Assembly (NCBI GenBank): GCA_025024175.1
Contig: QCXZ01000064.1
Span: 56,627,325 to 56,691,324 of the forward strand
Length of the DNA: 64,000 nucleotides
From: Rhyzopertha dominica
Lineage: Eukaryota > Arthropoda > Insecta > Coleoptera > Bostrichidae
Direction: 5' to 3'
Both the position numbers and the translations under genes were made by a program. This document shows, piece after piece, positions 47,119 to 56,838 of this stretch. The notes beneath the pieces were generated by a model. It made no database searches. It had not been told where the DNA came from and saw nothing but the letters and a program-made list of their open reading frames with translations. How positions within the stretch are numbered: the first letter of the stretch is position 1; each line of letters opens with the position of its first letter.

Positions 47119-47755
47119 GGATGTATAAAAGGGGGGATACCGCATTTCATTGACAGAAAGCGCATTGTTGTGAAGCAGACATCTGAATGGCGTGAAGTTA
47201 ATGCAATAACAAACTTTGTTTTCCACCCGCGGCATTAGCGTGCCGTAATTTGCATTCTTCAGTATATTTCGGAAATCTAAAAATAATAGATAGGAAAAAT
47301 ATTGGATGAATATGATTTATGCANACATATAAAACTCATTTTTTTGTTATACACTAGTAAATAATTCATCTTTTAGTAGTAGTGTTGTAAAATATCGGCA
47401 TAATAAGCAATTTAAATACCGCACGCCTATGAATCTTAACCTTAAATACTACTTGGGTGTTACATACCTGTAAAATGAAACATTGGGTTAACGTATATCA
47501 ATCTTTCTGCACATTTGACACTGCCTGATCATCTTATCACTGCTACCGTTAACAATTATATAGAAATAATTCCCTGCATCTTGCACATCATAAAACCAAA
47601 TGGTGTGTGACCGTGAACATGAAGCTTAGTCATTGGACATACACAACTGGTCAACTGGAAGATCCAATGTTTTCTACAAATAAACGCTCAGACTGTGATC
47701 ACATGTTGGCATCAGTTTAGAATGTGAAAAGCTGGATCCCCTCTTTTATACATCC
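47119..47755. mobile_element. 637-bp insertion with GGATGTATAAAAG ends
   Basis: Inverted ends GGATGTATAAAAGGGGGGAT (left) and GGATGTATAAAAGAGGGGAT (right, read inward), flanked by AT on both sides (47117-47118, 47756-47757). It interrupts a transposase reading frame between IESL and LSLKHAL. Non-coding; an N at 47324. Superfamily undetermined. Confidence 0.65.
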
Positions 47756-47756
47756 A

Positions 47757-48030
47757 TGAGGGATTCAATGGTGGCGTGGCTTGTAGCGCAGGCTTTTTTT
47801 CCAGGACCAACGAAATCGCGAAGTCCATCGGATTTAGGTCGGGCGAGTTGGATGGGCATGAATCCTTGCCTCAAACGTCGATTCCGTGGTTTTTACAAAA
47901 AATCCATCGTGGATCGTGCAGAATGAGCCAGCGTCCAGCGGCAATTTTTGAAATACCGTTTGCCCCACTACCTTCAAAATGCGCTGCTGGTTAGGTTGCG
48001 GAGTTGATCTTGACACCACGCCACTGTGCA
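47757..48030 (-). pseudogene. Transposase catalytic C-terminal region, upstream half
   Basis: NSPDLNPMDFAISLVLEKKA, then SHATIESL (about 47757-47860) carries the third catalytic Asp region (SPDLNPMDF) of a Tc1/mariner-class enzyme. Upstream (47870-47960) the frame is broken with a stop; HDGFFVKTTEST in another frame may be the second-Asp region. The N-terminal half is missing. Confidence 0.7.
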
Positions 48031-48221
48031 TGTGCAGTCCATACGCCTACTTAACTTAATTTCTCGTGTTTTTGTTAAAACGTTTTCCATTTAGAGGTCG
48101 CCAGGTTATTCCTATTTTACTTTACGATTCACATTTCTAGGACTGAAATTTATTACTCTTAATTTTTATGCTCATAGGTATATTTTACAATTGCTTTGTG
48201 GAAAAATTGTATTATGTTTAG

Positions 48222-49180
48222 GGCTGGGCAAAGTATCGATATCTTTGGCTGTATCGAGTACCGATACCACCTTTTCGTGGTATTCAAATATCGAAAGCAT
48301 TCAAAAGTATCGAAGAATCGAAAGTATACAAAAGTGTCGAAGTATTTAAAGTGTTCAAAGGTATCGAAGTATTGAAAGTATAAACATATTTAAAAGTATC
48401 GAATGTATTTAAAAACGACCGAAGTACCGAAAGTATCACATGTAATGAAAATATTGAAGCATTGATAATGGGCTGGACAGAGTATCAATACGTACTCAAA
48501 GTATTCTTATTTTTGCCGCTATGGAGGATCGATACCATCTTGTTGTGGTATTCAAATACTGAAAGCATCGAAAGTACTCAAAAATATCGAAGTATCGAAA
48601 GTATTCAAAAGTATCTGACTTGTCGAAGGTATCAAATGTGTTGAAAATATCGAGTATGTGAAGCTTCATAGGTATTGCAGCATCCAAAGTATCGCCGGTG
48701 TTAAAAGTATTACAAATTTAAACAATACAAGGTTGGAATAGTATCTATCGGCAAAAAAAGTACTAGCGTCAGAATATTGATAGTATTTAGTGTACTAGCG
48801 GTATGAAAAGTATCGAAAGCATCAAAATATCGAATTAATTTAAAACTTGAGAAGTATCTAAAGTTGTGAAATGAAAAAGTCCTGGCATTTGTTGCGCTGG
48901 AATTAGGAATACAATAATCTAATGATTCCCCTGTTTGATAAACTATAACTGGATCTAACATTCGATATATTGCACATGCGCCTCAGCATACCTATTCCAA
49001 ACTGTTCCTGTTTCAATAATAGTGAAATAACTTTGATACTTTTGACAGATTTGATACTTTCAATACTCCAATATTTTCGATACTTCGATACTTTTGTTAC
49101 TTTGAATGCTTTTGATACATTGAGATACTTTAGGTACTTTCGATATTTTTGATACTTCGATATTTTTGAGTAGTATCGAT
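48222..49180. repeat. GTATCGAA-type simple/tandem repeat, partly inverted
   Basis: A degenerate array of about 10-bp units (AAAGTATCGA and variants) runs on the + strand through 48222-48850. It reappears on the opposite strand at 49035-49180, the two blocks separated by about 190 bp. A higher-order motif GGGCTGG(GC/AC)A(A/G)AGTATC at 48222 and about 48470 gives a period near 250 bp and resembles a hAT terminus (TAGGGCTGGGCAA). Open frames here (Lys/Tyr/Ser-rich) are artefacts of the repeat. Confidence 0.75.
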
Positions 49181-49189
49181 ACTGCACCA

Positions 49190-49980
49190 CATTGATTTTT
49201 TAAAAATTAAGTACACTATACAAACTGCCCTAAATCGGAATCATATTGTGTTGTAACTATAGCTTAATGGTTTGTATTCGAACCTGTAGATGGTTGACGA
49301 TTGCTTTCTCTGGTCTACAAGCATATTAACTTCAATATACCATAATTTCCCTATCATTTTCTAATTTGCCGTAAACTTCTAAGTACTTGAAGAGAACAGC
49401 AATGCCATTGTTTAAATTGCAGTCAAAAGACCGATGGAAGTGGTAGTTTATCGTAGTAATTGATTTGGTTATTGCTCTATCATGGGAATGTGATCACAAA
49501 TCTAAATTACTTCTCATTTTTAAGAACGTGTGGCAGGCGGAGACCGATAAACCGCCTTTACGCAAGTAAATTTCAGCCGTTGAGTCGCAAATTCCTGTGA
49601 ACAAGCGTTTTGAAATGGACGACGTCGGATAATTATTCCTTTATGTTGTATTTAAGAACGAAACTTTTTCATGAAATTGGCAGTATATAATATTTTTTCT
49701 GACCGTTGCGACAGATTGTCAGTGAATTCATGTTATCTGCTACGCCAGGTTTTCAACGTCAAACTGCCGTGCTTTCTATATTTAAAGTCAAACGCTGAAT
49801 TAAAGTTGACCTAGTCTCTCTTAATTTATGCATCAACATTTAATAAGACTGTAGCTGTGGCGTCCATCTGTCTGACAAATGCATTTGCTAAATGTCACAA
49901 ATCGCTTGCTATTTCGTTTGTTGAAAATGTAATTTGAATTGTGGATTCACACTTGTGTCTAACAGTTGCTATAACTCATT
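49190..49980. other. Intergenic; unique-looking island
   Basis: No gene or repeat hallmark. 49540-49930 contains homeodomain-type ATTA and E-box-like motifs in moderately GC sequence; possibly conserved non-coding DNA (untested). Confidence 0.3.
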
Positions 49981-49990
49981 ATGTGTATTA

Positions 49991-50580
49991 TAAGGTGATC
50001 AACTGTCCGGATTTAGCCCGGACAGGTTTGTATTTTTGTTTATGAGTCCGTACTTAATGTGCTATCCGGATTTGTTTGGATTTTCATAATTTTGTTTGGA
50101 TTTGCCCGGTTTTTTATAGTTTTTATTGTTGTCAGTTGTCTTTTCATGCCGTCAGGCGTACCTAACTTCATAGTTTCATGCGTCACATTAATGTCGACCA
50201 CAGAGCACAGACATCTAATCCATTATGTAGACGGATAATTCTTATGGCATGCGCGAGAAAATATTGTAACGACTTGTAAGTCGCCATATTGCTTGTTCAT
50301 AGGGCAGCGAGTCTGCGCGGTAACTCGCTAGTGTGACAAAGTGAATAGCGATTAGCCAAATGTGCGACAGTCCTGTTGTTTGTTGTACCGGCTCGAGGAT
50401 TATTTATCACAAAATCTTATTACATTAAACTTATAGGTCTAGGTATTTAGTTGTGTGGTGTCAACACGCAATTGCGTAGCCGGCATAACCTAATGTCTGA
50501 CCATCCTTTTCATTATCCTACATTACAAATAGCACCATGGAGGCGTCCGGATTTTCTGGTTTGGGAAGTTGGTCACGTTA
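49991..50580. mobile_element. hAT-type MITE
   Basis: 590 bp with an exact 8-bp duplication GTGTATTA (49983-49990 and 50581-50588). The ends TAAGGTGATCAACTGTCC and TAACGTGACCAACTTCCC (right, inward) match the common hAT terminus TAGGGTGACCA. Non-coding. Confidence 0.88.
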
Positions 50581-50589
50581 GTGTATTAT

Positions 50590-51005
50590 CGAGTCAAAAT
50601 ATGGGATTTGCTTAAATATACCCCGATACGGTCGGATACGGCTGTATTTCAGTCTCAGGTGACTACATGGGGATTTCGTATTTCGTTAACAATAAAATAT
50701 AAACAGGTTAAATGAGGAAGAAATACGGGATTTTTAAGAATCTTGGAGGAAATCCATAAAATACAAATTTTTATGTTGTACTCATTTTACTTAAGCATAA
50801 ATCAGTCCCAAATCTCTATATGTATACAGTTCTATGTATAAGACGGTATTTCGTTTAAGTAAAGAAATAAAGAAATAGTTATTGTACCATCGATGTTTGT
50901 TTATGTGTTATATCGATAGTAACGAACACTGTTTTTTCCCGATGTTCATGTTCATACATCGACATTGCCTCAATTTTTTTTCCATCCGTAAATACACCTA
51001 AACAG
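50590..51005. other. Intergenic, no gene seen
   Basis: AT-rich sequence; nothing recognisable. Confidence 0.3.
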
Positions 51006-51664
51006 CAGCAGTTGCCAACTCTGGGCCCAATTTCCCATACATTTAGCTGATTAATTATGTGTGTACACCTAAAAATTGTCTTATTTACAAAATTGTAAAT
51101 ACAGTTAAATTTATAGGCAAGTGTATTTCACAATTTTCATCCAGAACTCATATTTGACCCCTGCAAATGAACTTCTCTAGCAAGTCCTTGTCAAATGGTT
51201 TCCAAGCTTAATCGATGCAATGTGCGTTTTGAAGCTATAACTTCAACATTCTTGTTGTTACGAATCGTTGTCTTAGGGCGGATATAGCTTTAATAAACTA
51301 TCTTGGTCAGGACGAGTCATAACACGATTTCTGCTTAGTTCAGTTCTTCTACCTTTTCCTATAAAAATTGTTCAACTAACTACTGTTATATGGAATCACA
51401 CCAGAATCTGTCATATATTCGGTGATAATTCTAACGTTTGTATCAAATTTCTAAATTCATATTACATTTTAACAATTAATGCAAAAAAACCTAAAAATCT
51501 ATCCAAACTCACGTTTATGAAAGTCAATTTATTTAATATAAGTTTTAGAAGTCCAGTAAAAGCATTACCAGCACGAATTAAAATCCGATGTGTTGTTAAA
51601 AATGCAATTAAATATATTTCAGTTTAAAAATGCATGTCTATGCTGTGCTGTCTACATCTCAACC

Positions 51665-51713
51665 AACTGCAGATAGTACTATTTCGCTGTCATTACAGCC
51701 CATCAGTGCAGTT
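51665..51713 (-). ncRNA. Inverted hammerhead copy with altered core
   Basis: The same motif on the - strand, with identical helices II and III and identical helix I. The core reads CTGATGG instead of CTGATGA: the base after G8 (A9, at + strand position 51700) is changed to G. This change is expected to impair cleavage strongly. It lies in the inverted arm of the 51627-52163 insertion. Confidence 0.75.
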
Positions 51714-51975
51714 TAGGTCTAGTGTAGACAACACGGCATAGAACTGGTTTTGCTTATATACCAAAGCAATGGTATGATGAAAGTAAGAATTTAGGATGGC
51801 TACAGGTCACTTCCTTTAGGAAGTCGTTCCCGTTAAGGCAGCTAGGTGGCTTTGTCATCATGTCAGTGTAATGCTGACAGATGGCATTGCCATCCTAAAT
51901 TCTTACTTTCATCATACCATTGCTTTGGTATATAAGCAAAACCAGTTCTATGCCGTGTTGTCTACACTAGACCTA

Positions 51976-52024
51976 AACTGCACTGATGAGCTGTAATGAC
52001 AGCGAAATAGTACTATCTGCAGTT
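51976..52024 (+). ncRNA. Type I hammerhead ribozyme, complete core
   Basis: Self-cleaving RNA motif. Helix I is AACTGCA (51976-51982) with TGCAGTT (52018-52024). The core is CTGATGA (51983-51989). Helix II is GCTGT-AATG-ACAGC (51990-52003), then GAAA (52004-52007). Helix III is ATAGT/ACTAT (52007-52016) with no loop, and C at 52017 is the cleavage nucleotide. All conserved core bases are present. RNA enters and leaves through helix I (type I). A loopless palindromic helix III would be unstable alone and favours cleavage as a dimer, as described for hammerheads of animal retrozymes and Penelope-like elements. Activity is inferred. Confidence 0.85.
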
Positions 52025-52899
52025 GGTTGAGATGTAGACAGCACAGCATAGACATGAATTTTTATGTATGTTGTGGGGGCCTGCTGTCCCCGTTAAGGCA
52101 GCTAGGTGGCTTTGTCATCATGTCAGTGTAATGCTGACAGNTGGCATTGCCATCCTAAATTCTTATATTTCAGTTTACTTAAATGAAGCTCAATTTAGTT
52201 AAAATACTAAGTAGTCGGTTAATTTTTGAGAGCAATGCACTGGCGTTCTAAGAAGGTTGGCTTGACACATAATGCTGAGGCATTTGCCATTCTGAGTTTT
52301 AATCATGTTTTTCCTGGGGAGTAAAAATTACTACAATTGTATCATTAACACCTATACATATGAACTTCTAGCTTAAATTTCTAGTGTGAAAAGTTTAAAT
52401 TGTACTAAAAGCGCATCGTTTAATGCATTAGTCTTTGACATATGTTAATTCTGAATTAGAAATCGAGCTCCTGTTAGCAGAACTTTTAATGTGAAATTTA
52501 TGTTCCTCTAGTACTTCGTATGATATCATTATACATTATGCGGATCACGGATCTTTATTCTCCCAAATAAAATGTATCAACTCATTTTTTGTTAAACGCG
52601 AGAGCGATGCAACTGAATGCGCCTCACCTAACCGAGTTCATCAATAACTGAATTAGTAATAAAGGGGCTTTGTATGATCAGTGTACATAGAAAACATATA
52701 TTGGGGTTTTATTTCACAGAAGATGTTTTAAGTCACTTTGCAGAAAATGCACGAAGATTATTCATCGAATAAATACTTCATTAATTGCTTAAGTACCTAT
52801 ATCTTATAAACGTTTATTATTTCCGTTTATGTTGAATTATACTCTACAGGATGTTCCTGCTTTGCCCCCCATAGACCAAAAGCTGGGTACGCCAATGGG

Positions 52900-53955
52900 C
52901 GTTTTTACTTTAAATCTGTTTGATACAAGCGGTTCTTTACTTATGTCGCAAAAAGCTTAAATGGTCAGCTAGATTTGATGTAAGAAATCCCTAAACAACG
53001 TATTTAAAAACAGGCACGTGTAGTGAATACTTAATGAATTAAAATTTTATATGCTCCATACATTAAATCAGAATGCTATGGGTAATATAAGAGCTATATT
53101 TCCGAACACAATAAATCGCATTGCTGCAGTAAATTTGGTGGCTTGAACGTTACATCAATCGTCGCAGTCGGATATTAAATTTCTCCATTAATAGGTGGAA
53201 AATCGTATTGCTTAAAATCACAAAAGGTTGTTCGAAATATTATAGCTTTATGTCACGGTTGTCGGTTTTCCAATAACAGTGGTGTGGTACAAGCAATTTG
53301 GTTTAACCGTTTCATGAGCATGATGTTTTGTTTTTTGCTTTTAGTGGGGCGTATGCTTCCCTTGAATAGTAACAATATAGAGGAACAAAAAGTGATACTC
53401 TGTTTAACTTAAAATGATCGAAAACTTTCTTTNCCCNCCGTCCCCTATCTTTGCCAGTGGATAACTCGATGCAGTCTTCTGGTTCCGAAAAATTTCGTAA
53501 ACACATTCTTCACATCATGAGGTGGCCTCCACAGTTATGTAATTTAGTTAGCTGTTCATCGACAGAATATTATTCTTCAGTGTTTTTCCTACTAGTGAGG
53601 ATTGAGGACACTTTTCTAAAATGGAGGTAGACTTCCATTGACGTTGACAAGCGATAGCGATTTTGTAGTCCATTGGGCAAAAATCTTTTTAGACGTGTAT
53701 TTCTTCTGTACCAGATTTGAGCCCAGTTCGTTTGATCTTCTCGAATCACTTAATCATANTCCATTGCTCCATACTACTATCTTTAGCGACCATTTAGATG
53801 ATCGCTGGTTAGCAAAAGATGTCCAGCAGGCATGAGAGGTGACTGGTAAAAGTAGAGTTCTCATTTTTTATGGCTCCAAACTGCATTTGGTCTTTATCAG
53901 AGATAACATGATCGTAGTGTTCATTCCGAGAATTACCGGTTTTATTCTACTTTAT
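52900..53955. other. Spacer between inverted copies, no clear gene
   Basis: Ns at 53433, 53437 and 53759. Fragments on the - strand around 53300-53960 may be copia LTR or pol debris but no motif is firm. Confidence 0.3.
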
Positions 53956-54902
53956 GAATCTTCCGAATCCATCTTTACAGCGAGATTTACGTAGGACTAC
54001 TTCGAGCAAGTCAATTTGCTGCCTTACCTAGAAAGATTTTTCGCCCATTGAGCATCTAGTTGATTGATTTCAACACGCCCTCCTCAAATTATGCTTCTTC
54101 ATTCTGAGTTCTTTGAAGCGTCGGTATTTTTGTTTACATCAATCCTGCTAATCTCTGTCTTACAAAATAGAAGTTAACATTGATATGCTTTGTTAGAGAA
54201 TGGGAAAATTGCATTTTTGTTACACACGGGATAGTTGCTTCTGACTAAATACAGTGCAACTGATAATGAAAGTAACAACATATCTTGCTCTTCACAACGA
54301 CTGTTGGAACGGTTACAAAACAGCTGAGTGAATAAGATCTAGTACTTCGACTCCATCAGCAAAATCGTACCTTTTATTCAAATGTCCCAAACTGCAATAT
54401 CCATGCTAACATAATCACCTTTTACTACAGCTCCACTCTTATAGAGAATTACAGTGTTGTAATACCGGTAATGTCTCACACAGTTAAAGATTTTATTACC
54501 AACATTTTTGACATCCCTTTTGACTCATCATAAGCCTGAGTAACAATAACCAGAATAAATTTCTTATTCAGAATAAATATTGGTGTAGATACATACTTTT
54601 TTTGGTCACTGGAAATACAGTACATACAGTACAGTACATCCGCTGTCTACACACCAACGATTATTTAATAACTTTAATCTCAGCTATAGTGAGTTATCAA
54701 GAATATCTTTCTTTTGTACAAGAATGTCATTCTTCACCACCTCACATCTGAGCAACTATTCCTTTCATACCTTTTTCAAAAACTCAATAGAGTTATGGCT
54801 TTTTTAGTGGAAAAACCAGGACATTTAGATTCCTTTTTGATCACTCTTTTTCACTATTAACACACATAGCTTTAGAATTATTATTGATAACATTGACGTC
54901 AG

Positions 54903-55172
54903 TTGTGCCACAGCACTGAAAAGCTTCATCAAATGAATACGTTGAACGGTTTCAAAGGTGAATTCATTTTGAATTCCGCAGGTTTCGCGAACAAGGTAAA
55001 AGAATTATCAATACCAAATAACCTTATTTTTATGTCCTTTGATGTGTCTAATCTTTTCACTTCTATCTCTTTAAATGAACTTTTAACTGCCAGTGGTTTG
55101 CCTTTGTCTCCAGTCTTGGCCGATATTTTCATGTCGAATTTCGTAGAGAAACATTTTGCAAAGAAAAATTAA
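54903..55172 (+). pseudogene. Penelope-like reverse transcriptase fragment
   Basis: FILNSAGFANKVKELSIPNN, then LIFMSFDVSNLFTSI is RT motif A of Penelope-like elements (FDVxxLFTxIP). The frame then jumps to SGLPLSPVLADIFM, the motif-B region (GxPLSPxLA-IFM). About 50-60 residues between them are deleted in frame. It compares directly with SEGDILVSFDVVSLF and GSPLSPVL in the 62-64 kb copy. It ends at 55172 with KKN and lacks the YVDD box. Confidence 0.72.
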
Positions 55173-55389
55173 ATTATCAAAAATGTATTATCGTCTTGAT
55201 ATTGCCAAAATTATGAACTCGGTCTTCAAAACCCCTGTAAAAAGGGGATGTAAACACATCTGCACATCTCACTTTAGTATAACGCTGATACCTCTTTGAT
55301 AATGACCATTTAGGTCGAAATGATCGTCAGAGTTATCTGATAAATCGAGTGAGACAAAGCACATACGTTCAAAAAATCACCTTGTTTTC

Positions 55390-55745
55390 AAGCTACTTAA
55401 TTGACTTCATCAAATGGTTTCGAACGTCTTCACATTTTATAAGTAATAGGACCTGTCGAAGTAAATTCTGATTTCAACATTTCCCAAACTTGCTTTGCAG
55501 CATTCATTTTTTAGCTATCGTAAAAGACTAAAAGCAGTTACAATAAAGTCTGATTTCGCTTCAACACCTCTTTCCCATTTCTCTTTCGCAATAACTGACC
55601 TTGGGTCCCATTCCGTGTAAGTTTAGGTAATCTATTTTACTATTAACATATTTCCACGTTTCATTTTCTTTCATTTGCATCACCCATTTATTATAACTGT
55701 CTTTCATAAACTTCCGTATCGTGTTTGAAAATGTAGACAAGCTTG
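55390..55745 (-). pseudogene. Copia Gag-like fragment
   Basis: FMKDSYNKWVMQMKENETWKYV (in pieces: DSYNKWVMQMKENETWKYV) at about 55650-55720, then after a shift AKSDFIVTAFSL, then MNAAKQVWEMLKSEFTSTG (about 55440-55510). This is the typical UBN2/gag order of copia elements (W...M..ML...WKYV, then AKEVWE.LK). Stops and shifts make it non-functional. Confidence 0.6.
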
Positions 55746-55754
55746 TATTAGTTG

Positions 55755-56825
55755 TTTTTTTAACGTATAAAAATATAGTGAATTTGAAAATATTATCATC
55801 GTTTTACTAAATATTTTTAATTAGACATGAAGTATGCAAAAAGTGCCAAAGGAATATAATTTGTAAAAGATAGAGAAAGTAATTTGTAGCAAAAATTACG
55901 AAATACCCTTAAAAGGAAGGTTTAGTGAGAAAATGGAAACACAATTGCAAGATACACATGTTGGAACATGAGTAAAAATATAATAAATTAATTGTGAAAT
56001 AATAAAAAAAACTATTCGAATGCATTCGTTACTAATAGGTCACAAGGCAATGTAATGGTAAAATCAAAGAGTTTTAGTTGTGCGAAGGCAATAACAACCA
56101 TAAATTTCTGTAATCAAAGTAAAATCTGCTACATGCCTCCATACCTGTCATTCCAGCTATGCATATTTGGCTCTGAGAAGAAGCCAAAAATACTTCATCC
56201 CCAAGTTTAGAATTCCAAACGGACGCTTCCTTAACATGAGGGGTGTTACCGTGTCACCTCAATTTCGCAGCGATTTTGTTAACCCTCGCTGCCCTGTAAT
56301 TGACATTTTGACCGAGCACTTTGGTCACGTGTTTCGCATATTGGAAACATATGTGTTCATTCTGCATGTGCTAGGCAACGGTTTCACGAAACAATGAATT
56401 TGCACTCTCTAGTAACATACATAAGTGTCGTAGCTAGAAATATACATGGTTGCGCTTTGTATACATAAAAATATAAGCAATGTAAGTTAAAGTATCTAAA
56501 ATCCACCGTCAGATTTATACAACAATAAGTTTATTTCGGATACTTCTTTAGAAACATTTCTTTTTCTTCTGTAAACGATTTAACATTTTACAGTTCACCA
56601 TATATAATATGATGCCTTAAAATCATTGACTCCTTTCCTAGTAGCTAGTACCATAAAATTTTAAAACACAATATTCATTATTCTTTTAGACATGATTACA
56701 AGAAAAGAAAGTAATATAACGTAACTCTTTGTCTGTGTCAACCTTACCGATGTGTCTCCTACCAGTGTACAAAAGCTCCGCCGATACCCCAGGCGAGAAG
56801 TGTCTTTTTACTTTTCCTATGTTTC
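55755..56825. other. Spacer, no gene seen
   Basis: AT-rich sequence; an open frame at 56167-56397 has no recognisable domain. Confidence 0.3.
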
Positions 56826-56838
56826 ATGTCGCCTTGAT

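Larger units (their letters stand above)
46674..48030 (-). mobile_element. Tc1/mariner-type transposon, split by two insertions
   Basis: A TA|CAGGGGACCGGAATGTCC terminus at about 46674 is the probable left end of a Tc1/mariner-class element whose transposase fragments lie on the - strand at 46990-47118 and 47757-48030. It is interrupted by a Penelope-like hairpin tail (46802-46967) and by a 637-bp element (47119-47755). The right terminus was not located. Confidence 0.55.
51627..52163 (+). mobile_element. Retrozyme-like / Penelope pLTR insertion with hammerhead ribozymes
   Basis: A 537-bp insertion flanked by an exact 14-bp duplication TATATTTCAGTTTA (51613-51626 and 52164-52177). The inverted second copy of the host element is uninterrupted here, which proves the insertion. 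Structure: an inverted arm (51630-51800) and a + strand arm (51890-52054), about 165 bp each. CGTTAAGGCAGCTAGGTGGC also starts direct repeats at 51831 and 52091, a 260-bp period. The + unit contains a complete hammerhead (51976-52024); the inverted arm holds a second one with a core change. Flanking bases of the + hammerhead (TGTCTACA and TGTAGACA, then CTATGC and GCATAG) extend helix I into a rod. Target duplication, short tandem unit and type I hammerhead are the marks of metazoan retrozymes or Penelope pLTRs. No ORF. One N at 52141. Confidence 0.8.
51011..52897 (-). mobile_element. Inverted copy 1 of a CATGGGCGTACC-ended element
   Basis: Inverted relative to 56839-59197 and collinear with it from GTTGCCAACTCTGGGCCC (51011) to the terminus GGGTACGCCAATG (52897). 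The outer end at 51011 is truncated or diverged compared with the other copy. It is interrupted by the 537-bp hammerhead insertion at 51627-52163. Where the other copy carries a hAT element, this copy has a clean empty site (CTAACTAC near 51380). No protein could be recognised. Confidence 0.8.
53960..55750 (-). mobile_element. Ty1/copia retrotransposon relic
   Basis: Read leftward from 55750. Gag-like protein comes first. Most of pol is missing, then comes the end of RNase H (TKHINVNFYFVRQRLAGL, about 54140-54200). The polypurine tract GAGGAGGGCG (54076-54085) is directly followed by TGTTGAAATCA (54065-54075), the usual start of a copia 3' LTR. The LTR's far end was not determined. A Penelope-like fragment on the opposite strand lies in the gap (54903-55172). 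Confidence 0.65.

Noticed and set aside
48462..49190. Several overlapping Lys/Tyr/Ser- or Arg/Tyr/Phe-rich open frames on both strands
   Set aside because: They are translations of the 10-bp GTATCGAA repeat, which is open in several frames; no domain and no independent coding evidence.
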